From contig NZ_LNDC01000104.1 in the NCBI RefSeq assembly GCF_001870905.1, forward strand, positions 37,157 through 87,580: a stretch of 50,424 nucleotides of DNA. Direction: 5' to 3'. Both the position numbers and the translations under genes were made by a program. This DNA is from Geitlerinema sp. PCC 9228 (GTDB lineage: Bacteria > Cyanobacteriota > Cyanobacteriia > Cyanobacteriales > PCC-9228). Of this stretch, positions 1-8,452 are shown piece after piece; the first letter of the stretch is position 1, and every line of letters begins with the position of its first letter. The notes under the pieces were generated by a model. That model was not told the DNA's origin, did not search any database, and worked only from the letters and a program-made list of their open reading frames with translations.

Positions 1-1390
1 CACCATAGCGCGCCACCAAGTCGCTAGAGCGTTGCGTCGTTTCTTCAATCGCTTTGGCAATTTGCTGCAGGCACAGGTCGCCTCGCTGATGTCCGTAGGT
101 ATCGTTGTAGGATTTGAAACGATCCACATCGCACATCACAATGGCTATAGGCGTTTTGTCTTGGGCGGAACGCTGCCATTCCCGGGATAAATATTCTTCA
201 AAACAGCGGCGATTGGCAACTTGGGTCAGTTCATCTACCCGAACCAGATTTTGCAGCGTGCGATTGGCTTTTTCAAGTTCTTCTAGCTTGCGATTGATGC
301 TGTCGCTTTCTAAATTTTGTTTAGCAAAATACTGCCGGTACAGCTCGCAACTGGGTTGGGCGTACGACCCCTGTAACGTTACCACTCCCATACTCTCCAG
401 TTGATACGCTGCAATGGGTTCCAGGGGAACCGGTTCTGATGAAGTTACCACTCGTTTGAGGGTTCTTGCCAGTTGCGGACGTTCGCGTAAAATCGAAAGA
501 AATCCACGCAAGCGATCGCGGTAGATTCCTGCTTCCGTAGCCGCCGTTTTCATTAACGCTTCAAAGTCCAGATGTCCTTGATACAAACAATACAAAGCCA
601 ACCGAATGCGATAGGGATGCCCTCCCACCAGTTCCATCAGCCGCTCTACCCGCTGGCGGCATTGCCGGCTGTTCCAACTCAGTCCCTGACGGGCCACCAA
701 ATCTTCCACTTGTTCCGGAGTAAACTCCGGTAAAGTCAGCGGCAACCCCACATTAAAGGGCGATTGGTGTAAGTTAAGGGGAATGTATACTTCCGTAGAA
801 TGAACTACCACCAGCCGCATTTTTTGCAGGGGAGGGCTTTGTTTGGCTTCTTCGTGCCAGGAACGCAACAGCGGCAAAAATTCCTGGGCAATATCTGGAT
901 ATTCAAAAACGCGGTTGACTTCGTTGAGGGTCAAACACAGAGGTGCGTCAAGATTGGCAAGCAAATACCCTTGCAGGTAAAGGGTACAGCTAATTTTGCT
1001 ACCAATATCTTCATCCCAGTATTCGTTGAGTTGGATAGGTATTTGCAGCTGGTGGCTGATATTGGCACAAAACCAACGCAAAAATTTATCTAAATCCCGG
1101 AAAATGGCTTTGTCTGCTTGGTGGAAATCCAAACATGCCGTGTAATATCCCAACCAGCGCGCGCGATCGAGAATGCGTATCAGTAAAGAACTCTTACCAG
1201 TCTGCCTCGGTGCTTTAATACGGGTGACGCTGCCTGGTTTTTCTATTTCAGCATAGGCCATCTCCTCTAAAGGAGGCCGTTCTATATACAGAGGGCAATC
1301 TATAGGCACGGGACCTTCTGGAAAGTCCGAATGGTTTTGATATGCAAATGGATGCATTCCCTTATATGTGTGCGAGCAGTCGCTGGGCAT
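1..1390 (-). CDS. AAA-like ATPase domain + GGDEF diguanylate cyclase (partial, C-terminus off the window)
   Basis: Translating the complement from ATG 1390 gives 463 open codons to the window edge; an in-frame TGA at 1421-1423 fixes the start region. Residues 25-345 look like the cyanobacterial AAA-like domain, with a P-loop APRQTGKSS at about 60-68 preceded by PLYIERPP. A helical linker follows. A GGDEF domain starts near residue 384 (VDELTQVANRR, then CDVDRFKSYNDTYGH, which holds the metal-binding Asp and substrate-contact residues). The window ends exactly after RYGG, the first part of the GGDEF signature, so catalytic competence cannot be judged. By family it should make cyclic di-GMP from two GTP, with the ATPase module as sensor or regulator (inference). 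No partner gene is adjacent in view. Confidence 0.88.
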   Translation of the reverse strand, partial: MPSDCSHTYKGMHPFAYQNHSDFPEGPVPIDCPLYIERPPLEEMAYAEIEKPGSVTRIKAPRQTGKSSLLIRILDRARWLGYYTACLDFHQADKAIFRDLDKFLRWFCANISHQLQIPIQLNEYWDEDIGSKISCTLYLQGYLLANLDAPLCLTLNEVNRVFEYPDIAQEFLPLLRSWHEEAKQSPPLQKMRLVVVHSTEVYIPLNLHQSPFNVGLPLTLPEFTPEQVEDLVARQGLSWNSRQCRQRVERLMELVGGHPYRIRLALYCLYQGHLDFEALMKTAATEAGIYRDRLRGFLSILRERPQLARTLKRVVTSSEPVPLEPIAAYQLESMGVVTLQGSYAQPSCELYRQYFAKQNLESDSINRKLEELEKANRTLQNLVRVDELTQVANRRCFEEYLSREWQRSAQDKTPIAIVMCDVDRFKSYNDTYGHQRGDLCLQQIAKAIEETTQRSSDLVARYG

Positions 1391-1423
1391 GATGTTTTGT
1401 ATGGGTTTGTTGGTGAAATTTCA

Positions 1424-1748
1424 AGAAATCTTGCTAGTACAACGAATACCAGCTAGCGCAAACAGGCAAACTCATGTCTATGTTTTCAAGAATTCTCCAT
1501 TACCAAAAGTTTCCAACAACAGCTAAAAGAATGCTACGGGAGCTCCGGGTGTTTACTTTCTATTTTAGGGAAAATTTGGCGTGCTGGAAAACCTTTTTCG
1601 GGAGAAAGGGGCCAAAAATTTAGCAAAATTTTAACTGTCGTTGTATAGTTTTTGGAAGATTGGTGGTAAACCACCCACAGATGGAGAAGGTTTTCTGGTA
1701 CAGCCAGTCGCAGTTATGCTGGAGGAGCTAGGTGGAGGCATGGATTTT
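1424..1748. other. intergenic, no recognised gene
   Basis: This AT-rich gap lies between the 5' end of the leftward GGDEF gene and the 3' end of the leftward psiE-like gene. It should hold the GGDEF promoter. I see no convincing small gene, RNA or repeat here. Confidence 0.5.
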
Positions 1749-2219
1749 TTATTTTCTCGAATCTTCATTGTTAATGCCACTGCGGATAATCCAGTAGCTC
1801 AGGGTGAGGGTAAAAACCGCGATCGCCAATCCAATCAAATCTACCCCAGAATCCTTTTTAAAATCAAACAGCACAATTTTTCGCGAAACCGCAATGAGAG
1901 AAGTTCCAATGGCTAACTCCAGCTGGATGTAATGCTGGCGTAAATAGGCGGTGATATTCTCCATAATTTCCAAAGCAATGAGAATATTTAAAAACAAGCC
2001 AAAAATGGGAAATAGAGTGTCCGTAAGCGACCCCAACGGTCGGGAAAGCAACTGTTGGGTTAAAGCCACCACCAAATCCACCACAGCCACCAGCAAAAAA
2101 ATTACCATCACGATGGTCAAAAATTTAGAAAGCTGACCCTCCAGCTGTTCGATGCGGTGGAGAAATTGTTCGTCTTGCAGTTCTTTGAGCAAACGCCGCC
2201 AAAATTGTTTCAATCGCAC
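1749..2219 (-). CDS. PsiE-like phosphate-starvation-inducible membrane protein
   Basis: The 156-residue protein has a basic, amphipathic N-terminus (1-30) and four predicted membrane segments, at about 33-55, 68-92, 100-120 and 128-147. The spacing and the motif around LFPIFGLFLNILIALEIMENI match the PsiE family (phosphate-starvation-inducible E). The family is known from phosphate-stress regulons but has no biochemical function that I can state. It stands alone, divergent from the phosphohexomutase gene. No Pho box is obvious in the 170 bp between them, so phosphate control is not shown by the sequence. Confidence 0.75.
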   Translation of the reverse strand: MRLKQFWRRLLKELQDEQFLHRIEQLEGQLSKFLTIVMVIFLLVAVVDLVVALTQQLLSRPLGSLTDTLFPIFGLFLNILIALEIMENITAYLRQHYIQLELAIGTSLIAVSRKIVLFDFKKDSGVDLIGLAIAVFTLTLSYWIIRSGINNEDSRK

Positions 2220-2389
2220 AATCCTTCCCCACGCGATTTCGCCAAACCCAGATTTTGATTCTACCGTACGGTGGTTGCCGCCGCTTCCTGACAGGTTTTT
2301 CTATCAAAACCGCTTAAATCCTGGGAATCCTTCGTATACCATAGGGGGGAATCTGGAATTCATCAACGAGCAAAACGGCTTTCTACACT

Positions 2390-3817
2390 ATGAGCATCGC
2401 AACCTCCAAACCTCCCAAAATTAAATTCGGTACCGATGGTTGGCGCGGTATTATTGCCGATGACTTTACCTTTGCCAACGTTCGTAAAGTCACCCGCGCG
2501 ATCGCAAGCTACCTGGAAACCGCCTACAGTCAAGACAAACCCGTCTTAATTAGCTACGATCCCCGCTTTCTAGCCGACGAATTTGCCCAAACCGCAGCCC
2601 AAGTACTTGCGGAACAAGGGTGGTCAGTGAAAATGGTACAGCGGGATTGCCCAACGCCGGTGATTGCCTATAATGTCCAGCAAATGGATACCGCCGGAGC
2701 GTTGATGTTCACCGCCAGCCACAATCCAGCTACCTATTGTGGAATTAAGTATATCCCCGATTATGCTGGACCTGCTACCACAGAAATTACCGATACCATT
2801 GTGGCGAATATTGACACCGCCAGCGATGCACCGGTGGGGCGGGATTATGCCGATCGAATTTCCCGGTTCGACCCCAAAAACAGCTACCTGCAATTTCTCT
2901 ATACCCGCCTGGATGTGGCCAAAATTCGCAGTGCCAAGTTGAAAGTCAAATACGATGCCTTGTATTCTACCACCAGGGGCTATCTCGACGAGGCATTGGC
3001 GCACTGCGGCTGTCAGGTGGAATCTTTTCATACCCACCGCGATGTTTTGTTTGGCGGCGGCATGCCGGAACCCAAAGCGGAACAGTTGCAAGAGTTGGTG
3101 GCAGCGGTCAAGCAAGATCGAGCGGATTTGGGCTTGGCAACCGATGGCGATGGCGATCGCTTTGGGGTGGTTGACGAACAGGGCAATGTCTTGACCCCCA
3201 ATACTATTTTGCTGCTGCTGGCGCGCCATTTGGTGAAAAATAAAGGGCTAACCGGCGCGATCGTACGTACGGTGGCAACCACCCATCTGTTGGATAGTTG
3301 GGCGGCTAAATACGGCTTGCCTACCTACGAAACTGCGGTAGGATTTAAATACGTAGGTGCCAAAATGCGGGAAACCGATGTGCTGATCGGCGGTGAAGAA
3401 TCCGGCGGTTTGAGCGTTCTCGGTCACATTCCGGAGAAAGATGGCATTCTGGCAGATTTGCTGATTGCGGAAGCTATGGCCTATGAGGGTAAACCCCTCA
3501 GCCAGTTGGTGGAAGAAGCGATCGCAGAAGCCAACGGACCGGTGTACAACCAGCGGTTGGATTTGCATCTAGAAGAAGAACGCAAGCAAGCAATTTTAGA
3601 GCAATTTGGCAACCATCCTCCCCAGGAAATTGCTGGCATCGGCGTGAAAGAAGTGGGACGTAAAGATGGTACCAAACTCTATCTGGAAGATGGCGGTTGG
3701 ATTTTGCTGCGTCCTTCCGGAACCGAACCGTTAATGCGGGTGTATCTGGAAACTACTTCTGAAGAGAAACAGAGACAGCTGAGTGCCTACATGCAGGAGG
3801 CCCTGCAAAAGCAATAA
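2390..3817 (+). CDS. phosphoglucomutase/phosphomannomutase family protein
   Basis: This 475-residue alpha-D-phosphohexomutase has the usual family length and all four signatures: substrate contact FGTDGWRG (13-20), phosphoserine loop TASHNP with Ser110, metal loop DGDGDRFG (about 252-259), sugar loop EESGG (about 335), and phosphate loop RPSGTEP near residue 445. It should interconvert hexose 1- and 6-phosphates through a bis-phosphate intermediate in the cytosol. The residues after TASHNP (ATYCGIKY) resemble the cyanobacterial phosphoglucomutase/phosphomannomutase subgroup rather than phosphoglucosamine mutase, so I give no symbol. The next rightward gene follows only after an inverted-repeat element and a terminator, so it is probably monocistronic. 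Confidence 0.92.
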   Translation: MSIATSKPPKIKFGTDGWRGIIADDFTFANVRKVTRAIASYLETAYSQDKPVLISYDPRFLADEFAQTAAQVLAEQGWSVKMVQRDCPTPVIAYNVQQMDTAGALMFTASHNPATYCGIKYIPDYAGPATTEITDTIVANIDTASDAPVGRDYADRISRFDPKNSYLQFLYTRLDVAKIRSAKLKVKYDALYSTTRGYLDEALAHCGCQVESFHTHRDVLFGGGMPEPKAEQLQELVAAVKQDRADLGLATDGDGDRFGVVDEQGNVLTPNTILLLLARHLVKNKGLTGAIVRTVATTHLLDSWAAKYGLPTYETAVGFKYVGAKMRETDVLIGGEESGGLSVLGHIPEKDGILADLLIAEAMAYEGKPLSQLVEEAIAEANGPVYNQRLDLHLEEERKQAILEQFGNHPPQEIAGIGVKEVGRKDGTKLYLEDGGWILLRPSGTEPLMRVYLETTSEEKQRQLSAYMQEALQKQ

Positions 3818-3855
3818 GATTGTTTCTTTAAAATCCTGCTAGAAATTGCCCTCGG

Positions 3856-3999
3856 ACCCCCCTTTCATACCCAATCCGATGTTTCTCAACTACCAACGCC
3901 ACTCGCACCGTTTCCCTTGACAAGGGCGACGACAGGGGATTGTTCCTCGGGGGTGGCGCTGCGGGTCTTGCCAGTGCGGATTCCGTATCAAAGGGGGGA
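3856..3999. repeat. MITE-like inverted-repeat element, copy 1
   Basis: The ends form long imperfect inverted repeats: ACCCCCCTTTCATACCCAAT on the left, and CCGTATCAAAGGGGGG on the right read on the same strand. The inner ends match the TNATACCNAATCCG consensus seen in four other copies in this window. Length is about 144 bp with no coding capacity. It lies in the 3' region of the phosphohexomutase gene and could fold into a hairpin in its transcript. Confidence 0.65.
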
Positions 4000-4053
4000 T
4001 GGGCACAAGCGAACGCAATTGCTCTTGTGGAAAAATGGTAGTATCCAAAATAG

Positions 4054-4091
4054 ACCATCGGGCCAGCAGCTGGTTTTCCCGATGGTTTTTT
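4054..4091 (+). terminator. intrinsic terminator after the phosphohexomutase gene
   Basis: A perfect 9-bp stem ACCATCGGG (4054-4062) / CCCGATGGT (4078-4086) surrounds an inner CCAG/CTGG stem and is followed by a T tract. It lies 18 bp before the next start codon, so it separates the upstream mutase transcript from the LapA-domain gene. Confidence 0.75.
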
Positions 4092-4108
4092 GACAAATAT
4101 TCATTTTT

Positions 4109-4363
4109 ATGCTAGGTATGGCTATATTTTTGGCATCGAGCCTTGTAAGTGTTTGGTTGCTTGCCATTGCGATCGTGGCCATGCAAAACGCCGAACCAGT
4201 CACCCTGTGGTTTTTGACCTTTCAGTCGGTTCCCATTCCCTTTGGCTTTGTGTTTGCCTGCAGTGTGGTTATTGGTTTGCTGGCTGGGGGGTTGTGGCAG
4301 ATTGTCTTCCCTGCCAACAGCAAGAAAAAAACGCGCCGACCCCCCAACCGCGATCGCGTTTAG
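4109..4363 (+). CDS. LapA-domain (DUF1049) small membrane protein
   Basis: The 84-residue protein has two hydrophobic segments (about 3-24 and 44-66) separated by QNAEPVTLWFLTFQSVPIPF, the hallmark of LapA/DUF1049 domain proteins, and a basic tail (KKKTRRPPNRDR). These are inner-membrane proteins linked in E. coli to lipopolysaccharide assembly; their cyanobacterial role is not established. A second in-frame ATG at 4118 could be used instead. The stop codon overlaps the stop of the convergent downstream gene by 3 bp. Confidence 0.75.
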   Translation: MLGMAIFLASSLVSVWLLAIAIVAMQNAEPVTLWFLTFQSVPIPFGFVFACSVVIGLLAGGLWQIVFPANSKKKTRRPPNRDRV

Positions 4364-5355
4364 ACAGCGTAGACCTGTCCGTTGAGCAGCAAACGGGTAA
4401 TGCCCTTGGCTTGCAGGTAGGGGCGTACCTTTTGAAACAACTTCGCATCGGGAACCTTGCACACCCGTTGAGCGCGGCTGGCAAAGCGGCGGGCAACCCG
4501 GTGGTTGTCGAAAACCGGCAGGGCAATTTGGTCGGTTTCCGGTTGGGGGATTTTGCCCAAATCGCTAAACTCCCGTAACGGACGGGCAATCAACTCCGAA
4601 CCGCGATCGACCACCAAATAGCAGGTTTTGGGGAAAGAAGCCGCCTGCAATGGCAGAATTTGGATCTCATCCTCCGGCGATCGCGACGTACCTGAAAAGG
4701 AATAGCGCCGACCGTTAGTACCCTCCGTCTCCGCACTTTCCCCTTCAAAATCCTCATCTTCAAAATCCTCGAAATCCTCTTCATCCACTTCGAGGTCCAG
4801 GTCTTCGCCGACCCCAAAAAAGCTCTCCGCCATGCTTTCCTGCCACTGCTGGGTGCTTTCCGAGTCCGATTCCTGCGGTTGGACTTCGTAGGCACTGCCA
4901 GGATCCCCGCTTTGGTCCTTGGTTTCCTCAGAGGTGAAAAGCAAATCCAACTGTTGGTTCGATGCTTCTTCCTCTGCTGCCGGGGAAGGCGAAACCGACC
5001 ATTGTTCCCCCACCGTGGTTGCCGTCGAGGTTTCGTTGGGAACAGAAGGACGTTTGCGCTTGCGTCGTAGAGGCGTTCCCGACCGGGAAGGGGATGCCTC
5101 GGGCGAGGGGGTCGCCCCAGGCATCGACGTTGCCTCCACCTCCGCTTCTGAGACGCCACTTTGGGCGCGGGCTGTGCGTTTTTGCTGAATGAGGGATTCG
5201 TACTCGGATTTGGGGAGCGTACTTTTCAAAAAACGACTAATGGTGGAATTGCTCACCCCGTACCGACTCGCCAGGGTCAGCGTCGTTTCCTCTGGCTGTC
5301 GGTAAAGTTGGAGAATTTCCTGTTTGTCAGCGTCCGTAAGTTTTTTAGAAGCCAT
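4360..5355 (-). CDS. helix-turn-helix protein with acidic linker (transposase-like HTH)
   Basis: Residues 1-55 (LTDADKQEILQLYRQPEETT, then LASRYGVSNSTISRFL) form a helix-turn-helix like those at the N-terminus of transposases and psq-type proteins. Residues 60-215 are low-complexity, with an Asp/Glu-rich run near 180-205. The last 110 residues form a separate conserved-looking domain (CYLVVDRGSELIARPL to LLLNGQVYAV). No DDE catalytic core, inverted terminal repeats or target duplication is visible, so it is more likely a domesticated DNA-binding protein than an active transposase. I cannot give a function. Confidence 0.6.
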   Translation of the reverse strand: MASKKLTDADKQEILQLYRQPEETTLTLASRYGVSNSTISRFLKSTLPKSEYESLIQQKRTARAQSGVSEAEVEATSMPGATPSPEASPSRSGTPLRRKRKRPSVPNETSTATTVGEQWSVSPSPAAEEEASNQQLDLLFTSEETKDQSGDPGSAYEVQPQESDSESTQQWQESMAESFFGVGEDLDLEVDEEDFEDFEDEDFEGESAETEGTNGRRYSFSGTSRSPEDEIQILPLQAASFPKTCYLVVDRGSELIARPLREFSDLGKIPQPETDQIALPVFDNHRVARRFASRAQRVCKVPDAKLFQKVRPYLQAKGITRLLLNGQVYAV

Positions 5356-5417
5356 GAATCGACTGTTTTACGGTAAGTACAGCAAATTGCCAGCCGTTCT
5401 GATAAACTTACACAAAC

Positions 5418-5669
5418 TTAGCCAAAACGGCTAAACTTGCTGTTATCTTCCTGTTTCCTAGAGGCAACCGGGGCGTTTTCCTCTCCACAGGCTGACACGG
5501 TCGAACTGACCGCCTTAACAAGATTTACAGTAAATTTCCCCTGGCGATCGCAGACCTGAGGAAAAGGATTGAAGGGGAGAATGGCTTTTCTCGTTCCGCC
5601 CAAACCGGCTTGCCCCAACTGCCTGACGACTTTACCATCGCTGACCTTGGCTTGCCAGAAAAATTTCAA
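5418..5669 (-). CDS. possible small hypothetical protein
   Basis: This 83-codon frame starts at an ATG that overlaps the stop codon of the upstream membrane-protein gene (ATGA), the only argument that it is translated. I recognise no domain, membrane segment or signal peptide, and the composition is not distinctive. It may be a chance frame in the 3' region. Confidence 0.2.
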   Translation of the reverse strand: MKFFWQAKVSDGKVVRQLGQAGLGGTRKAILPFNPFPQVCDRQGKFTVNLVKAVSSTVSACGEENAPVASRKQEDNSKFSRFG

Positions 5670-6778
5670 GAAGCACTGGTCGTACGACGGCGGGCACGGC
5701 GAGAACGAGAAGGTGCCATAGATAGACTATACTCTAAAGCCGCACCGATCCAAAATAACACGCCAGCAAGGACGTAGAACACTTCTAACAAAGCACCGCT
5801 TTGATAGTCGGGTAGGCGCGTATCGGCGTACTTAAACCACATATCTGCAATGAAAAAGCAGAAGGTGGCAAAGGCAATCATTTGCCAGGAACGGGAAGAT
5901 TTGCCGCCCCAAAAGGCAAGCAGCAAAGCTGTAGCAATCACCAGCAAGAACACATCGGCAATAATGTAGAACAAGTTCACCCAATTGGCAAAAGGAGAAA
6001 GACTTTCATCTAGGGTTTCTGCCCATTGGGGGGCATTGTTGATGGCTTCTTCTTCCTGTACTGGCTCCTCGGAGGCTGCCGGCGATGGTGATGGTGATGG
6101 TGATGGTGATGGTGATGGTGAGGCTTCTGGGGAAGCTTGCGACTGGATTTGGGCATCAGCAGCAATTGCAGGGGCTTCCAACCAGTTGCCACCCTGCCAA
6201 CGCCCTGGCGCTACTTCCACCGCCGCCGTAGTATCGGATTCCGGAACTTCAGCCACCTCTGGCGGATTGGAAAGCCACCAGGCAAAAGCCGTACCCGCCA
6301 CCAAAATACCGAGTAAAACGCCCCACTGCCAAATTTCTAGGTTCAAGCGGCGGGAAATTACCGCTAGGATCATACTGATCCCAATTGCAAAATAGCTTAG
6401 TAGATAAAAGAGATCTCCGGGGGATACGTCTGGGTCTAGTTCAAAGATTAGCTCCCACAATCCAAAAAACAAGCCGGCAATGAGGTAGCTAAACATCCCG
6501 ATGCAAATTCCCGCCCAAACGTTTCTCCCACTGACAATTCTGGGACTCAACCAGTTGCGCAGGCACAACAGTCCTGCAAACAAAAAGGCACCCAGTTCCA
6601 AAATGTAGGTACCAATGAGATACCATAAAGGACTACCTGCCCCTGGAAGGGTCACGCTGAAGAGCAAAAAGAACATTAAAGAAACAAAGCCCCACAGGAT
6701 ACCGCTAACCACCAGGGTTTGGGAAGAGAATAAAGCTTGCCAGATGACGTTGGATGCTTTCTGGGAGGTACTGCTCAT
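5666..6778 (-). CDS. polytopic membrane protein with Ser-Pro repeat loop, function unknown
   Basis: The 370-residue protein has about nine hydrophobic segments: five or six in residues 20-175, then a soluble insert (about 180-265), then four more before a basic tail (SRSRRARRR). The insert carries a perfect Ser-Pro dipeptide run encoded by six tandem GATGGT hexamers (6084-6119 on the + strand). Because repeat gain or loss comes in 6-bp units, it would change loop length without shifting frame. I do not recognise the family. The leftward orientation is shared with its neighbours, and the start is the first ATG. Confidence 0.65.
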   Translation of the reverse strand: MSSTSQKASNVIWQALFSSQTLVVSGILWGFVSLMFFLLFSVTLPGAGSPLWYLIGTYILELGAFLFAGLLCLRNWLSPRIVSGRNVWAGICIGMFSYLIAGLFFGLWELIFELDPDVSPGDLFYLLSYFAIGISMILAVISRRLNLEIWQWGVLLGILVAGTAFAWWLSNPPEVAEVPESDTTAAVEVAPGRWQGGNWLEAPAIAADAQIQSQASPEASPSPSPSPSPSPSPAASEEPVQEEEAINNAPQWAETLDESLSPFANWVNLFYIIADVFLLVIATALLLAFWGGKSSRSWQMIAFATFCFFIADMWFKYADTRLPDYQSGALLEVFYVLAGVLFWIGAALEYSLSMAPSRSRRARRRTTSAS

Positions 6779-7088
6779 GGATTTTCCTCAGCACAGAACA
6801 GATCGATGAGTGGATAGGAACGGGTAGCTTGGCGGTACCAAGTTACCGGATTCACCCCCCCAAACCAACCATTGCTCCATGGCTTTGGTTGCTTGGGCTG
6901 TTGGCGAATCAGCCAGACAAATTAGGCTGCAATAGAACTGAAAAAGGGCTAGGCAGAGACTGCAATCAGCGATGCAAAAAGCACTGTCGCATGAGGGAAA
7001 GATGGCTCTACATGGAAAGATTTCCGCGGGGAACTGCCCTAGAAATGGAGAAGGAAGCTCCACAGATCGTGTTGGCTTTGGCCTAATT
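6779..7088. other. intergenic, no recognised gene
   Basis: This 310-bp gap lies between two leftward genes. Short frames on both strands look random, and I see no structured RNA or repeat. It presumably carries the promoter of the polytopic membrane protein gene. Confidence 0.5.
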
Positions 7089-7763
7089 TTAGGCAACCGT
7101 CCACAGTTTTCCCAGGGGAGATTTTCTCATCCAATCCAAAAACTGGTTTTTTTCCGATGCTTCCATATCTTCCAGAATATCTAAGGCACGTTCTGTAAAA
7201 CTAGCATTTCCAAAGTAGGATTTTCCCAAACGATGGAGTTCTTGCAACAATGTAATTAGATGGTGTTCCTGCCAGTTGGGAACGGAGGGATCTTCAAGGG
7301 GGTCAATTTCCAGCCACTTTTTCACCTGTTGGGGTTGTTCGGCTTGGGGAAAACGCCACTGGCTGAGTATATTCGCCAGTTCCTTTTGAAACGAACCAGC
7401 CTGTTTGGTACCGAGCAAGTCTTCCACATCGAAATACACGGCTTGCAACAGGAGCAAGCAGGCTTGTGTAAAAAAAGGAGCTACATCGCCACTCGCACCT
7501 GCATGCAAGTTTTCTTTAAGCTGTTCGAGACGAACTTTCCCCCAAACGCTATAGCGTTCTTCTTCTTCCAAAAGTACGCAAGCTTTGCCCCGGTTATCCG
7601 TAAGCTCCCGCCAAAAAGCTCTGGCTTCATCGGCTTGCTGCGCGTTAAAGACCGTAATCAGGCGGAAGGTTTGCCCCTGATAGGTCAAAATTGGAATTTG
7701 TTGGCCGCTTTTGGGGTGTTGAACGCTGGAAACTTCAACATCCTGCCGTTTCAGAATAAACAT
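7089..7763 (-). CDS. conserved cyanobacterial hypothetical protein (resembles Npun_F0813 family)
   Basis: This is a soluble 224-residue protein starting MFILKRQDVEVSSVQHPKSG and ending in a helical, charged half. From memory the N-terminus and length resemble a cyanobacteria-specific family named after Npun_F0813, with no known function. No catalytic motif, membrane span or signal peptide is visible. It is transcribed leftward and separated by about 300 bp from the next leftward gene, so it is probably not in an operon. Confidence 0.65.
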   Translation of the reverse strand: MFILKRQDVEVSSVQHPKSGQQIPILTYQGQTFRLITVFNAQQADEARAFWRELTDNRGKACVLLEEEERYSVWGKVRLEQLKENLHAGASGDVAPFFTQACLLLLQAVYFDVEDLLGTKQAGSFQKELANILSQWRFPQAEQPQQVKKWLEIDPLEDPSVPNWQEHHLITLLQELHRLGKSYFGNASFTERALDILEDMEASEKNQFLDWMRKSPLGKLWTVA

Positions 7764-8210
7764 GACACTTTAACAAAGACTCCTAACGAGCCAGAAGCGC
7801 ACTAGATACAATGCAAGAGCAATTGGATAGGATTTCTACCAATAGCATCATTCCCCTGACCTGGCTAAGTATTACATGCAGTTGCCCACCCTGACTTACA
7901 ACCAGGTTTGCTGGTCGAATTGACGTTTATGCTTTTATCTATCTTAGTTTATAACGCAACATTCCCCGAACGGTTTTCTGGATAGTTGGGAAGGGAGCGT
8001 GGGGGGTGTACCGAGCGTACCGAGCATGGGAGACACAACACAAATAGATTGATTTCCTAAATCTCCTAAATCTCCTAAATCTCCCAAACTCCAACGCTCC
8101 GACGCTCCTACCTGCGATCGCTTGGGGCTACAGACTTGCCTTATCCCCCCATCGATCGGTATAATTTAACCGGCGCAATGGCGGTCATTGCTCGAAAGAA
8201 ACCCTTGCGA
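7764..8210. other. intergenic region with short direct repeats
   Basis: No gene is evident. At about 8054-8090 there are four tandem copies of a 9-bp unit (CTCCTAAAT). They are flanked by GC-rich fragments (GAGCGTGGGG, CCAACGCTCCGACGCTCC) like those at 10460-10550. These look like cyanobacterial short repetitive sequences. The tRNA promoter should lie at the right end. Confidence 0.55.
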
Positions 8211-8284
8211 GGGTGCGTAACTCAGCCGGATAGAGTAGCTGCCTTCTAAGCAGCGAGTCGCAGGTTCGAGTCCTGCCGCACCCG
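8211..8284 (+). tRNA. tRNA-Arg (anticodon TCT)
   Basis: The 74-nt cloverleaf is complete. The acceptor stem is GGGTGCG/CGCACCC (8211-8217 with 8277-8283) and the D stem ACTC/GAGT. The anticodon stem GCTGC/GCAGC has loop CTTCTAA, giving anticodon TCT. The T stem is GCAGG/CCTGC with loop TTCGAGT, and the discriminator base is G. CCA is not encoded. It reads AGA (and probably AGG) arginine codons. Confidence 0.97.
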
Positions 8285-8452
8285 TTATTTTTTTCTATGA
8301 AATTAAGTAGTGGCGATCGCGATTTTATTTATTTATTAGTAGGTTTGCGTTTTTCTCTAGCGGGAGGTGGCTGCTAACAGCACCCCCTTTCCCGTAAAAT
8401 AGCAGGGTGACATTGATTCGCTTTTTGCTATCGCACATCCTAACTGAACTCT

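Noticed and set aside
2624-3229. A 201-codon leftward frame inside the phosphohexomutase gene
   Set aside because: It is antisense to a gene with all catalytic motifs in place; the translation is His/Arg/Gln-rich shadow sequence.
4090-4578. A 162-codon rightward frame across the LapA-domain gene and the 3' end of the HTH gene
   Set aside because: It is the shadow of two well-supported genes in other frames, and its translation is not family-like.
4360-5355. Insertion-sequence transposase
   Set aside because: Only the helix-turn-helix part resembles transposases; no DDE/DEDD core, terminal repeats or target duplication is seen.
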